Below, in pieces: positions 23,388 through 32,380 of a DNA stretch of 64,000 bases. This DNA comes from RGDT01 sp964630925 (lineage in GTDB: Bacteria; Planctomycetota; Planctomycetia; Gemmatales; Gemmataceae). Where the stretch lies: positions 12,525 through 76,524 of the forward strand of contig CAZVZK010000034.1 in assembly GCA_964630925.1 (NCBI GenBank), given 5' to 3'. The first letter of the stretch is position 1. The number at the start of each line of letters is the position of its first letter. The notes under the pieces were generated by a model that had not been told where the DNA came from, searched no databases, and worked only from the letters and a program-made list of their open reading frames with translations. Position numbers and translations under genes: made by a program.

Positions 23388-25412
23388 TCAATGCTCGCCC
23401 GCCTCCTTCTCCAACGGCTCGCCGGACTCGGCCCGCGCCCGCAGGTCGGCCGCCAGCCGCGCCAGCTCCTGGGCGGCCTGCGCGTCGGAGGACGGGCCGG
23501 CGGGCAGGAGGGCGCCGGCCACGACGTGGGCGTGGCGCACGCCGGCCTTCTCGAAGCCGTGCGTCTGCACCGGCAGGACCGGCGCCTGGGTGCGCTCCGA
23601 CAGGCCGCCGATCAGCCCCGACGCCGGGTCGAGGACGACCACCTCGCCGGCCCGCAGCAGGGCCTCGGCCCGGGCGCGGTCGGCGGCGGTCAGGAAGTGC
23701 GTCACGCGGTCGAGGGCGGACTCGATCCAGGCACGCTCGTCGGACGTGGACGCCGTGGCCGCCACGATCACCGGCCCGTTGCCCGGCAGGCGGAGGAGGC
23801 CGGCGGCCTCCAGCTTCACCCGCGAGAGGCGGAGCCACAGGCCGGTGCGCCGGAACAGGTCGGGGAGCAGGGCCCAGAGGAGGAGGATGGTGAGGAACGT
23901 CGCGCCGCCTGCGCCGAGGAAGAGGAGGGAGGGCAGGCGTGACTTGTCCACGGGCGGCACGGGGGGGATCTTGGGGTCGTCGGGCTCGAAGCGGATCTCG
24001 GTCAGGTCGCCCTTGGAGTAGGCGCGGGCGACGGCGGGGGCGCCCTCCTGCCCGTCCTTGGTGCGCGCCTTGAGACGCTTGTCCACCCAGAGGTAGACGT
24101 AGGGCGGCGACTCCTCGTGCGCCGCGATCGTCTTCTCGCCGAGGGTGACCTCCTTCGGGTGCCCGTGCTCCATGACGACCTTGACGAATTCGCCCCTGGC
24201 CGGCTCGCCGGCCTTCGCCATCTCGGGCGTGAAGCCGGTGCTCACCGCGACGACGCTGACGGCGAAGAAGATGACCGAGGCGGCGATGGCCCCGGTGATG
24301 TTGATGAAGTTGCTCGTCGCGATGCTGTCGCCCTTGCTCGTCTTGGGGGCGCGGTGCTGGAGCATGGAGAACAGGGGCACGAGGTAGAAGCCGGTGAAGA
24401 AGCCGATGCCCCCGATGCAGACGACGAGCATGGGGACGTTGAAGAGGAAGAAGGCGGCCAGGGAGGTGGCGAGCATCATGCCGACGGCGCCGATGGGCAC
24501 GAGGCCCAGCTCGACCTTGCCGCCGGACAGCCAGCCGACGAGGGGGCTGCCGACGCCGATGCCGAGGGCGACGACGCCGACGATGTAGCTGGTGGTGGCC
24601 TCGTCCCAGCGTGGCGTCTGCGACTGGCCGTGCATGTAGACGACCTGGCGCATGTAGGCGACGAGGAAGGTGAAGAAGGCGATGCCGACCACGGTGAAGC
24701 GGAGGGGCCGCGAGCCGAACAGGGTCTTGAGGTTGTCGATGAGGGGGCCGAAGACGTAGGGCGGGAAGGGGCGGGCGGGGTTGGCGGCGGGCATGCGTTC
24801 GATGAGCAGGCTGGCGACGGCCCCGACGACGGCGAGGGTGAGGAGGATGACGCCGATCCAGACCTCCTGGTCGCGGAAGAGGGTGGACAGGACGCCGCCG
24901 AACACGGTGCCGAGGATGACGGCGAGGAAGGAGAGCGACTCGAGGATGCCGTTGCCGCGGGAGAGCATGCGTGGGGTGAGGATCTCGGGCATGACGCCGT
25001 ACTTGGCCGGGACGAAGAAGGCGGAGTGCATGCCCATGAGGAAGACGCAGGCGAGGACGATCCAGGTGCCGGCGACGGCGTTCGCCTCGCCGCCGGTGCG
25101 TCCGAGCCAGAAGCCGTACAGGGCGAGGAGGGTGATGGCGACCTCGGCGATCTTCCAGATGACGAGGGCTTGCTGCTTGGAGAAGCGGTCGGCGAGGTAG
25201 CCGGCGACGGTGCAGAAAATGGCCCAGGGGGCGTAGAAGAGCAGAGGCATCAGCGAGATGGCGTCGCGCTCGCTCATGACCTGTGTGTTGATGGCGTAGA
25301 ACATGGCCGCCGCGTGGATGGCCTGGTCGTTGAAGGCGGCGAAGAACTGCGCGACGAGCAGCCCGATGAACGTGCGCGAGTGCAGGTGGTCCGCCGGCTG
25401 GAAGGTCTTCAT
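23388..25412 (-). CDS. MFS transporter fused to a degenerate acyltransferase-like domain
   Basis: 674 residues. The N-terminal 430 residues form an MFS with about 12 helices, starting LVAQFFAAFNDQAIHAAAMF, as in the lysophospholipid transporter LplT. A soluble insert at about 425-500 (HEESPPYVYLWVDKRLKART) precedes another helix. The tail resembles the start of PlsC-type domains (EAAGLLRLPGNGPVIVAATA), but the catalytic HxxxxD is absent (ASTSDERAW stands there). In LplT-Aas fusions an active acyltransferase follows. Probable role: membrane lipid handling, with catalysis lost. Confidence 0.8.
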   Translation of the reverse strand: MKTFQPADHLHSRTFIGLLVAQFFAAFNDQAIHAAAMFYAINTQVMSERDAISLMPLLFYAPWAIFCTVAGYLADRFSKQQALVIWKIAEVAITLLALYGFWLGRTGGEANAVAGTWIVLACVFLMGMHSAFFVPAKYGVMPEILTPRMLSRGNGILESLSFLAVILGTVFGGVLSTLFRDQEVWIGVILLTLAVVGAVASLLIERMPAANPARPFPPYVFGPLIDNLKTLFGSRPLRFTVVGIAFFTFLVAYMRQVVYMHGQSQTPRWDEATTSYIVGVVALGIGVGSPLVGWLSGGKVELGLVPIGAVGMMLATSLAAFFLFNVPMLVVCIGGIGFFTGFYLVPLFSMLQHRAPKTSKGDSIATSNFINITGAIAASVIFFAVSVVAVSTGFTPEMAKAGEPARGEFVKVVMEHGHPKEVTLGEKTIAAHEESPPYVYLWVDKRLKARTKDGQEGAPAVARAYSKGDLTEIRFEPDDPKIPPVPPVDKSRLPSLLFLGAGGATFLTILLLWALLPDLFRRTGLWLRLSRVKLEAAGLLRLPGNGPVIVAATASTSDERAWIESALDRVTHFLTAADRARAEALLRAGEVVVLDPASGLIGGLSERTQAPVLPVQTHGFEKAGVRHAHVVAGALLPAGPSSDAQAAQELARLAADLRARAESGEPLEKEAGEH

Positions 25413-25501
25413 TGGCTGGGTCGGTGCGTCGTGCGTCGGCGAATGGGTGTTATAGCGGCGGCCCGCCCATCTGCTACGATGAAGGCAGAGGGGGGCCGGC
25501 C

Positions 25502-25993
25502 ATGACAGAGCGCTACAAGGTCCGCGTGACGAAGGACTACCTCGTCTTCTGCAGCGGGCACTTCATCAGCTACGAGGGCGACAGGTGCGAGCGGCTGCAC
25601 GGGCATAATTACCGCGCGGCGGTGGAGGTCGAGGGGCCGCTCGACGAGAACCACTACGTCTTCGACTTCATCGCGTTGAAGAACGCCGCGAAGGCGATCA
25701 TCGACGGGCTGGACCACCGCATGATGCTCGCCACGCGCAACGCCTTCATCAAGGTGACGCCGTCGGCGAGGAGCGTCCACGTGGCGTACCGCGAGCGGGA
25801 GTGGCTGTTCCCGCTGGACGACTGCGTGCTGCTGCCCATCGAGAACACGACGGCGGAGCTGCTGGCGAGGTACATCGGCGGGCGCCTGCTGGAGGCGCTC
25901 CACGAGAAGCACTCGTACCGCCCCGAGGCGCTGCGCGTCGAGGTCGAGGAGACGATGGGCCAGTCGGCGTTCTGGGAGATGGCCGCGGGGTGA
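25502..25993 (+). CDS. 6-pyruvoyl-tetrahydropterin synthase family (QueD-like) protein
   Basis: 163 residues from MTERYKVRVT, preceded by GAGGGGGG. Zinc ligands His20, His33 and His35 lie in CSGHFISYEG and CERLHGHNY; Cys29 is the likely catalytic Cys. LDHRMML supplies the conserved Asp-His, and ENTTAELLARYI the Glu block. Members make 6-pyruvoyltetrahydropterin or 6-carboxytetrahydropterin (queuosine pathway); I cannot decide between them. No other queuosine gene is nearby. Confidence 0.9.
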   Translation: MTERYKVRVTKDYLVFCSGHFISYEGDRCERLHGHNYRAAVEVEGPLDENHYVFDFIALKNAAKAIIDGLDHRMMLATRNAFIKVTPSARSVHVAYREREWLFPLDDCVLLPIENTTAELLARYIGGRLLEALHEKHSYRPEALRVEVEETMGQSAFWEMAAG

Positions 25994-26013
25994 GGGTGAG
26001 CCCTCGCAGGTCC

Positions 26014-26042
26014 TTGCAACCTCTCCCGGCGCCCGGTATCAT
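26014..26042 (+). promoter_or_regulatory. Sigma70-type promoter of hicBA
   Basis: TTGCAA (26014-26019), 17 bases, TATCAT (26037-26042), 26 bases before the hicB ATG. Hexamers and spacing are identical to the MoxR-operon promoter. Confidence 0.65.
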
Positions 26043-26068
26043 CCACGGGCAACGGCCGGAGGGGCGAG

Positions 26069-26356
26069 ATGCTGCGTTACAAAGCGGGGTACAAGTTCGT
26101 GGGCGGCGGGGTCCACGCGCAGGTGCTGGATTTCCCGGCGGCGATCACCTGCGGGGCCGACCTCGCCGAGGCGCGTCACCTGCTGACCCTCGCCCTGCTG
26201 GACGTGGCAGAAGCGAGCATGGAGACCGGCGTCCCACTGCCCATCCCGGACGCGCAGGCGAGCGATCCGGAGATGGACATCGAGGAGCCCATCTACCTCC
26301 ACCTCCGGGCGAGCACCGAAGTCCTCGAGGAGCCGGCGGGGATCGTGGCGCCATGA
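26069..26356 (+). CDS. hicB: HicB-family antitoxin
   Basis: 95 residues. The HicB fold is seen in YKFVGGGVHAQVLDFPAAIT, a degenerate RNase H-like strand set, followed by DLAEARHLLTLALLDVAEAS. A ribosome site, GGAGGGG, lies 6 bases upstream. No C-terminal HTH/CopG domain is evident; the tail is acidic. It should neutralise HicA, whose gene overlaps by ATGA. The order hicB before hicA is less usual but well known. Confidence 0.85.
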   Translation: MLRYKAGYKFVGGGVHAQVLDFPAAITCGADLAEARHLLTLALLDVAEASMETGVPLPIPDAQASDPEMDIEEPIYLHLRASTEVLEEPAGIVAP

Positions 26357-26538
26357 GCCGCCAGGACCTCCTGCGGCACCTCCGCGCCCACGGCTGCCGC
26401 CTCCTCCGTGAAGGCCGCAGCCACTCCGTCTGGATCAACCCCGCGAACGAACGGCAAGCTTCGATCCCGCGCCACCGCGACGTGAACGACTACACCGCGA
26501 AGGGCATTTGTCGTCAGCTCGGCGTCCCAGCCCCGTGA
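26353..26538 (+). CDS. hicA: HicA-family toxin (mRNA interferase)
   Basis: 61 residues. The dsRBD-like HicA fold is recognisable: SRQDLLRHLRAHGCRLLREG, then RSHSVWINP with the catalytic His, IPRHRDVNDYTAKGICRQLG. Family members cleave mRNA when freed from HicB. Its length is normal for the family. The start overlaps the hicB stop. Confidence 0.9.
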   Translation: MSRQDLLRHLRAHGCRLLREGRSHSVWINPANERQASIPRHRDVNDYTAKGICRQLGVPAP

Positions 26539-26600
26539 TCCCGTGGTGCCGTCATCCGCTGCCGCTTCCACGTCGGCGTCCTCGGCCAAGGGTGAGCGTC

Positions 26601-27363
26601 ATGGACGAGTACGACGGCCCCTGGAAGGCCGCGCTCGAGGCGGCCCTGCCGGAGTGCCTGGCGCTCCTCTACCCGGCGCTGCACGGCATCATCGACTGGG
26701 GCGTCGATCACGAGTCCCTCGACGCCGAGCTGCCCAAGCTCCAGCCCGAGGCCGCCCCGGGGGCACGCACCGGGCCGACCGCCTGGTGAGGGCGGCCCGG
26801 AAGTTGACGGGGGACGAGCGTATCATCCACGTCGAGGCCCAGATGAGGCCGGAGGACGAGTTCGGCCTGCGCATGTTCCGCTACGGCTACAGGGGCCGCG
26901 ACCGCTTCAAGAAGCCGGTCATCGCCCTGGCCATCCTGGGGGGGCCGACGAGTACAATTGGAGCCTGGCTCAAGGGCGGGTAACAGGCCGGTGCGGTTCC
27001 TGTGCAAGTTGCTGTGCAAATCGGTCACCCCCCCTCTGTGGGTGTCACCTCCTTCGCTCTGACCCTGAGCCATGCCCGCTTTGGCTTTTGTGGGACGAGC
27101 TGCGAAGCCTGAAGGGAGAAGGCATGCCATTCATCACACCGTTCGAGCGGTACGCGCGGGATCTCGGCCTGGCGGATGGCAAGGCCGATGGCTTCCACCT
27201 GTCTCTCCGCGCGATGCTCAAAGGCAAGTTCAAGGAGGAGGGCGAGGCGCTGGCGGGGGCGGTCGCTTCGAAAGACGCCGCCTGGGTCGAGGCCGCCATC
27301 GAGCGGGTAGCCGTGGCCGACACCCTGGACGAGGCACGCAAGGCGCTGGAGCTGGGCCCCTGA
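26601..27363 (+). pseudogene. Broken Rpn-family (PD-(D/E)XK transposase-like) nuclease gene
   Basis: Three pieces in three frames together match the family. The N-terminal piece (26601-about 26760, MDEYDGPWKAALEAALPE, then IDWGVDHESLDAELPKL) shifts frame near 26760. It continues as RADRLVRAARKLTGDERIIH, VEAQMRPEDEFGLRMFRYGY and VIALAILGG to a stop at 26983. The C-terminal piece (27088-27363, PFITPFERYARDLGLADGKA, VAVADTLDEARKALEL) follows. The middle, about 150 residues, is deleted. Rpn proteins are horizontally spread nucleases. It lies directly after hicBA. Confidence 0.85.
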
Positions 27364-27415
27364 GCCGCCCCATTTCTGCTAGAATGTCACGGCACCCGCC
27401 CCGTGAGGCGTCGCC

Positions 27416-28237
27416 ATGCCGTACACCGCCGAGATCAGCCGCGCCAACCCCACCTGCTTCCTGTTCCTCATCGACCAGTCCAAGTCGATGCTCCAGCCCA
27501 TGGGCGGCGCCGCGCACCGCACCAAGGCCGAGGCCGTCGCCGACTCCATCAACCACCTCCTCTACACCCTCGTCCTCCGCTGCGTGTGGGGATCGTCCAT
27601 CCTCGACCGCTTCCACGTCGGGGTCGTCGGCTACGGCCTCAACGTCGGCCCCGCCTTCGCCGGGCCGCTCGCCGGGCGCGACCTCGTCCCCATCAGTGAA
27701 TTGGCCAGGTCGCCCCTCCGCGTCGAGATGCGCGCCCCCGCCGGCGGCGGGCAGGCCGTCCGCTTCCCCATCTGGTTCGAGCCGGCCGGCGACGGCAACA
27801 CGCCCATGTGCGCCACCTTCCAGCGCGCCGGCATGCTCCTCGCCGGCTTCCTCGTCGATCACCCCGACGCCTTCCCGCCCATCGTCATCAACATCACCGA
27901 CGGGCGGGCGACCGACGGCAACCCGCTCGAGGACGCCACCCGCCTCCGCAAACTCTCCAGCTCCGACGGCGACGTGCTCCTCTTCAACCTCCACCTGTCC
28001 GAGAAGGCCGGCGAGCGGATCGAGTTCCCCGACGACGAGTCGCACCTCGTCGACGCCTACGCCCGCCTGCTGTTCCGCATGTCCAGCCCGCTGCCGGCGG
28101 GCATGGTGCAGAACGCCCAGCAGGCCGGCCTGAAGGTGACTCACCACTCGCGCGGCTTCGTCTTCAACGCCGACCTCGACGCCGTCGTCCGCTCGCTCGA
28201 CATCGGCACGCGCGTCGATTTCGCGGGCAAGAGGTGA
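27416..28237 (+). CDS. vWA domain protein (TerY-like), first gene of a phosphorylation triad
   Basis: 273 residues, one vWA domain. The MIDAS motif is DQSKS at 20-24, and ITDGRATDGN near 160 supplies the second metal loop. TerY-type features include the long C-terminal part containing ESHLVDAYARLLFRMSSPLP. No signal peptide, so cytoplasmic. TAGAAT lies 31 bases upstream. The stop is 4 bases before the PP2C gene, so the pair are coupled. In TerY-P triads the vWA protein is the scaffold for the kinase and phosphatase. Confidence 0.88.
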   Translation: MPYTAEISRANPTCFLFLIDQSKSMLQPMGGAAHRTKAEAVADSINHLLYTLVLRCVWGSSILDRFHVGVVGYGLNVGPAFAGPLAGRDLVPISELARSPLRVEMRAPAGGGQAVRFPIWFEPAGDGNTPMCATFQRAGMLLAGFLVDHPDAFPPIVINITDGRATDGNPLEDATRLRKLSSSDGDVLLFNLHLSEKAGERIEFPDDESHLVDAYARLLFRMSSPLPAGMVQNAQQAGLKVTHHSRGFVFNADLDAVVRSLDIGTRVDFAGKR

Positions 28238-28241
28238 CCCG

Positions 28242-28958
28242 ATGAGCGCCCCGCGCCACGTCCGCCTCATCGAGCCGCGCCAGGGCTACTCGCGCGACGA
28301 GTGCGAGGACGCCGCCTCCGCCGCCCCCGAGCGTGGCCGCTTCGCCGTCGCCGACGGCGCCGGCGAGTCCAGCCACGCCGGCCTGTGGGCACGCCTCCTC
28401 GCCGACACCTTCGTCCGCGAGGACACCCAGCCCTGGCCGTCGTGGATCACCCCCCTGCAAGCCCAGTGGGCCGAGGCCACGCGCCGCCCCGAGGGCGAGG
28501 CCGTCCCCTGGTTCCTCGACTCGCGCGTCGAGCAAGGCGCGTTCGCCACGTTCGTCGGCCTGTGCGTCTCCGAGGAGGCGTGGCACGCCATCGCCGTCGG
28601 CGACTCGTGCCTGTTCCACGTCTCGGGCGACGAGCTGACCTCCTTCCCGCTGACGCACTCCTCGCAGTTCGGCAACTCGCCGGTGCTGATCGGCTCGAAG
28701 CAGCCCGTGGAGGAGGTGCCGCTGCGGCAGGCGCGTCAGGGCCTGGGGCATTGCCGCCGGGGCGACCGCCTCTGGCTCATGACCGACGCCCTGGCCAAGT
28801 GGTTCCTCACACGCTCCGAGGCCGGCGAGAAGCCGTGGCGGCAGATCGAGGGGGTGGCGGACGCCGGCCAGGCCCGCTTCACGGAGTGGGTGGCGCGGCT
28901 GCGCTCGTCCCGGCAGCTCCGTGACGACGACACGACACTCCTGGGCGTCCTCCTGTAG
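28242..28958 (+). CDS. PP2C-like serine/threonine phosphatase
   Basis: 238 residues. PP2C metal motifs are present: AVADGAGESSHAG (Asp for metal), IAVGDS, LMTDALAKW and RDDDTTLL near the C-terminus. It is compact, as in bacterial stand-alone PP2C proteins. It lies between the vWA and kinase genes with gaps of 4 and 23 bases and is expected to reverse the kinase. All key Asp residues appear intact. Confidence 0.87.
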   Translation: MSAPRHVRLIEPRQGYSRDECEDAASAAPERGRFAVADGAGESSHAGLWARLLADTFVREDTQPWPSWITPLQAQWAEATRRPEGEAVPWFLDSRVEQGAFATFVGLCVSEEAWHAIAVGDSCLFHVSGDELTSFPLTHSSQFGNSPVLIGSKQPVEEVPLRQARQGLGHCRRGDRLWLMTDALAKWFLTRSEAGEKPWRQIEGVADAGQARFTEWVARLRSSRQLRDDDTTLLGVLL

Positions 28959-28981
28959 GATGTGGGTGGAGGGAAGTCGCC

Positions 28982-31900
28982 ATGCCCTGGCCGCAAGCCA
29001 CCGACTACACGTCCGCCGTCCAGAACCCCGGCTCCTGCTTCACGGACCCGGCCCTGGCCGGCGCCACCGCCGAATTCAACCCCATCCTCGGCATCCCGCT
29101 CAGCTACTGCGGCAACTTCGCCATCGTCTTCAAGCTCGTCGCCCCCTCGGGCGAGGCCTGGGCCGTCAAGTGCTTCATCAGGGAGGTGACCGACCACCAG
29201 ACGCGCTACGCCCACATCAGCCGCCACCTGGAGCAGAGCCGCAAACGCTTCGCCGTCCAGTTCGACTACCAGGAGCACGGCATCCTGATCGGGGGGGTGC
29301 CGCACCCGCTCGTCAAGATGGCCTGGGTCGAGGGCCACACCCTCAACGAGTTCCTCCGTGACCACGCCGGCAGCGCCAACACCCTCGACCAGCTCTCGCA
29401 GCTCTGGCTCCGCCTCGCCGGCGAGATGCGCGACGCGAAAATGGCCCACGGCGACCTCCAGCACGGCAACGTCCTCCTCGTCCCCGGCAAGACCGCCGGC
29501 GCCATGGTCCTCCGCCTCGTCGATTACGACGGCATGTGGGTGCCGGAGCTGGAGGGCCGCCCGCCCGGGGAGCGAGGGCACGCCCACTACCAGCACCCCG
29601 AGCGCCTCAAGGCCGGCGGCTACTCCAGCGAGATCGACCGCTTCGCCCACCTCGTCATCTACACGTCCCTCCGGTCCCTGGCCGCCGGCGGCAAGGCGTT
29701 GTGGGACAGGCACGACAACGGCGAGAACCTCCTCTTCCGCGAGGCCGACTTCGCCCGCCCGGAGAAGTCGAAACTCCTGCCGCAGCTCCTGGCCCTCCCC
29801 GACGCCAACGCCGCGACGCTGGCGGGGCACCTGATCTGCGCCAGCCAGTCGCCGCTGGCCCGCGTGCCGCTGCTGACCGACATCGTCGATGCGTCGGGCG
29901 TGCAGCCGCTGACGAATGATCAGCGCGACCTGCTCGGCACGCTGTTCCCCGATGTCACCGCCTTCCGCAAGGCGGCCCCCCCGCCCCCCGTGCCGGCGCC
30001 CCCGCCCCCGCCCCCGCCTCCACCCCCGCCGATGCCGAAGTCGCGCCCGGTGATCGACCTGCCGCCGGACAACGTGCCGGCCCCCGCCGGGGGCGGGGTG
30101 GCCCGCCCGCCGAGCAAGACCGACATCCCGCCGATGCCGGTGTCCGCCGCTGTCCCCCTCCTGGAGCCCCTCGACCCCCCGCCGCCGCCGCCGCCGGTGA
30201 TGGCCGCCGTCGCCCTCCCCGACCCGCCGCCCCTGCCGTCGGCGGCGTCGGCGGTGAAGCTGCCGCCGGAGGCGTACACCGACCCGGCCCACAGCCCGCG
30301 CTCGGACTCCAACGCCGTGATCTACGCCGTCCTGGGCGGCGTGGCGGCCCTGGTGCTGCTGCTCGGCGGCGTGGCGGCGTGGCTCTTCCTCGCGCCGAAG
30401 CCCGCCAGGACCGAGGCGCGGCTGACGGAGCCGGCCGCCGCCGTCTTCAAGGCCGGCGGCGAGAAGGTCGTCCGCGTCCAGGTGAGGTGGGAGGGCACCG
30501 GCCCCATCCCCGAGGCGTCGCTGACGCTCCAGGGCGCCCCCGCGGGCGTCGAGGCCGAGGTGATCGGCGAGGAGCGCCCGGGCGAGCGCGAGGCGGTGTT
30601 CCTCGTGCGCCTGCGGGCGGCCCGTGGCGTCGGCGAGAAGGCCGGCGCCCTGGAGGCGCTGCTGGTCGCCGACGGCGCGACGCTGGCACGCGTGCCGGCC
30701 CGGTACGAGGTGCAGGCGTTCCGCGCCCGCATGGGCGACATGGCGCCGATGACCCTCCGCGCCGGCACCTCCGCCGACCAGACGGCCATCCTCACCTGCG
30801 ACGGGGAGATGCCGGCCCTGTCGCCCATGGTCACGGGCCTGCCGGCCAACGTCACCGCCGGCCCGCACACCTTCGGCAAGGACGGCAAACTCGTCCTGCC
30901 CATCGTCACCACCCGCGCGGCGGCGGCGGGCCAGTACCCCGTCACCGTGCAGATGGTGCTCGAGGGCCAGGAGGCGGCCCGGGGGTCGTTCGTCCTCACT
31001 GTGGTCGTGCCGAAGGACGACCCCCCGCCGCCGACGGAACGTAAGCTGCAGATGACCGGCGCCGAGTCGCTCAAGGTGGTGGCCGGCAAGTCGGAGTCGG
31101 GCCTGGTGCGCCTGACGCGGACGAACGTCGAGGGCGCCGTCACCCTCCGGGCGGGGGGGACGTTGCCGGCCGGCGTGAAGGTCGAGCCGGTCCAGATCGC
31201 CGGCGACTCGGGACGTTACGTCGTCGAGGCCGACGCGGCCGCCGTGCCGGGGCGGAGCGCCTTCAAGCTCCAGGCGTACCAGGGCGGCGAGATGCTGGCC
31301 GCGTTCGACGTGATGCTGGAGGTCGAGAAGCCGGCCGCCGTCGTCGTCATGCCGCCCAAGGACACCCTGCCGAAGCCCAAGGTGCTGGCCTTCCAGACCG
31401 GCGACGGGCTGTCGCTGGAGGGCAGGCTGTGGCCGGCGCGCTCCCCGAAGGACGCCCTCACCGTGCTGATCCTGCCGGACCCCCGCCGCCCGGCCGGGCT
31501 GGACGCGACGGTGACGGCCTTCGCCGAGTCACTCCAGAAGGAGGGGCACGCGGTGTTCGCCTTCGACTTCCGCGGCCAGGGGGTCAACAAGTTCCGCCCC
31601 GGCGACCTGCCCAACCGCTTCTACAACGCGTCGCCCGCCAACGCCACCCTTCTCAAGCTGAAGATGCCCAAGGCCAAGGGCCCCCCGCCGGGCCTGGAGC
31701 GCCTGCCGGCCCTGTACATCCCCTGGCTGGTGCAGGACGTGATCGCCGCCCGTCACCGCCTCGACACGGAGCACGACGCCGGCCGGCTGAACACGAACAA
31801 CCTGTACGTCATCGGCCTCGGCGAGGGGGCGCAGATCGCGGCCCTGTGGATCCTGGCGGAGGGCCACCGCTCCACCGGCGCGGTGCTGGCCGCCCCCGGC

Positions 31901-32380
31901 TCCGACGACATCAAGGCCGTCGCCCTGGTCGGCGTGCCGGCGATGGGCACCTCCCCCTGGCTCACCTCCGCCCCGCACTACAAGGCGCTGAAGCTCGTCA
32001 AGTCCGTCCCCACCGTGGCGGCGGTCACGGACGCCGGCGGCGGGGGGGGCGGGCGCTTCCTCGCCGACCAGGTCCGCCGCAAGGGCGACAAGCCGGTCAA
32101 CGTCGCCCTCGGCCCGGGCGGCCTGCTCGGCCATAACCTCCTCGCCCACGAGCCGATCCAGGAGCGGCTGCGTGGCGCCGCCCGCGCCCTGTCCGGCGGC
32201 AAACTCACCGCCTGGGCCGGGCGTGACTACGAGATCACCGCCTGGTCGTGGTACTTCGGGGCGGGTTTCCGCAACGTCGAGACGATGAAGCCGGCGAAGG
32301 CGGACACGCCGCGCCTCTTCCCGCTGCAGCGCTTCGGCTTCAGCTCGCTGGCGGCGCCGTTCGGGGGGGTGGGGTTCTGA
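28982..32380 (+). CDS. Transmembrane protein kinase with inactive alpha/beta-hydrolase-like C-terminus
   Basis: 1132 residues. A kinase-like domain (about 35-300) has Lys63 (AVKCF), catalytic loop HGDLQHGN (156-163) and a DFG variant, DYDG (181-184). A glycine-rich loop is hard to see. A Pro-rich linker (332-430) and a transmembrane helix (about 445-471) lead to about 660 outer residues: Ig-like domains, then an alpha/beta-hydrolase-like region from about 790 (LILPDPRRP, FDFRGQGVN). Its nucleophile elbow reads GLGEGA, so the Ser is Glu. It completes a TerY-P-like triad whose kinase could sense the envelope. Confidence 0.82.
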   Translation: MPWPQATDYTSAVQNPGSCFTDPALAGATAEFNPILGIPLSYCGNFAIVFKLVAPSGEAWAVKCFIREVTDHQTRYAHISRHLEQSRKRFAVQFDYQEHGILIGGVPHPLVKMAWVEGHTLNEFLRDHAGSANTLDQLSQLWLRLAGEMRDAKMAHGDLQHGNVLLVPGKTAGAMVLRLVDYDGMWVPELEGRPPGERGHAHYQHPERLKAGGYSSEIDRFAHLVIYTSLRSLAAGGKALWDRHDNGENLLFREADFARPEKSKLLPQLLALPDANAATLAGHLICASQSPLARVPLLTDIVDASGVQPLTNDQRDLLGTLFPDVTAFRKAAPPPPVPAPPPPPPPPPPPMPKSRPVIDLPPDNVPAPAGGGVARPPSKTDIPPMPVSAAVPLLEPLDPPPPPPPVMAAVALPDPPPLPSAASAVKLPPEAYTDPAHSPRSDSNAVIYAVLGGVAALVLLLGGVAAWLFLAPKPARTEARLTEPAAAVFKAGGEKVVRVQVRWEGTGPIPEASLTLQGAPAGVEAEVIGEERPGEREAVFLVRLRAARGVGEKAGALEALLVADGATLARVPARYEVQAFRARMGDMAPMTLRAGTSADQTAILTCDGEMPALSPMVTGLPANVTAGPHTFGKDGKLVLPIVTTRAAAAGQYPVTVQMVLEGQEAARGSFVLTVVVPKDDPPPPTERKLQMTGAESLKVVAGKSESGLVRLTRTNVEGAVTLRAGGTLPAGVKVEPVQIAGDSGRYVVEADAAAVPGRSAFKLQAYQGGEMLAAFDVMLEVEKPAAVVVMPPKDTLPKPKVLAFQTGDGLSLEGRLWPARSPKDALTVLILPDPRRPAGLDATVTAFAESLQKEGHAVFAFDFRGQGVNKFRPGDLPNRFYNASPANATLLKLKMPKAKGPPPGLERLPALYIPWLVQDVIAARHRLDTEHDAGRLNTNNLYVIGLGEGAQIAALWILAEGHRSTGAVLAAPGSDDIKAVALVGVPAMGTSPWLTSAPHYKALKLVKSVPTVAAVTDAGGGGGGRFLADQVRRKGDKPVNVALGPGGLLGHNLLAHEPIQERLRGAARALSGGKLTAWAGRDYEITAWSWYFGAGFRNVETMKPAKADTPRLFPLQRFGFSSLAAPFGGVGF

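Noticed and set aside
24117..25505. 462-residue rightward frame, very acidic
   Set aside because: Antisense of the MFS gene; long acidic runs without hydrophobic core or motifs.
27088..27363. Independent small gene from TTG at 27088
   Set aside because: It has no ribosome site and matches the C-terminal end of the Rpn family, so it fits better as part of the broken gene.
28736..30868. 710-residue leftward frame
   Set aside because: Antisense of the phosphatase and kinase genes, whose motifs are clear on the other strand.
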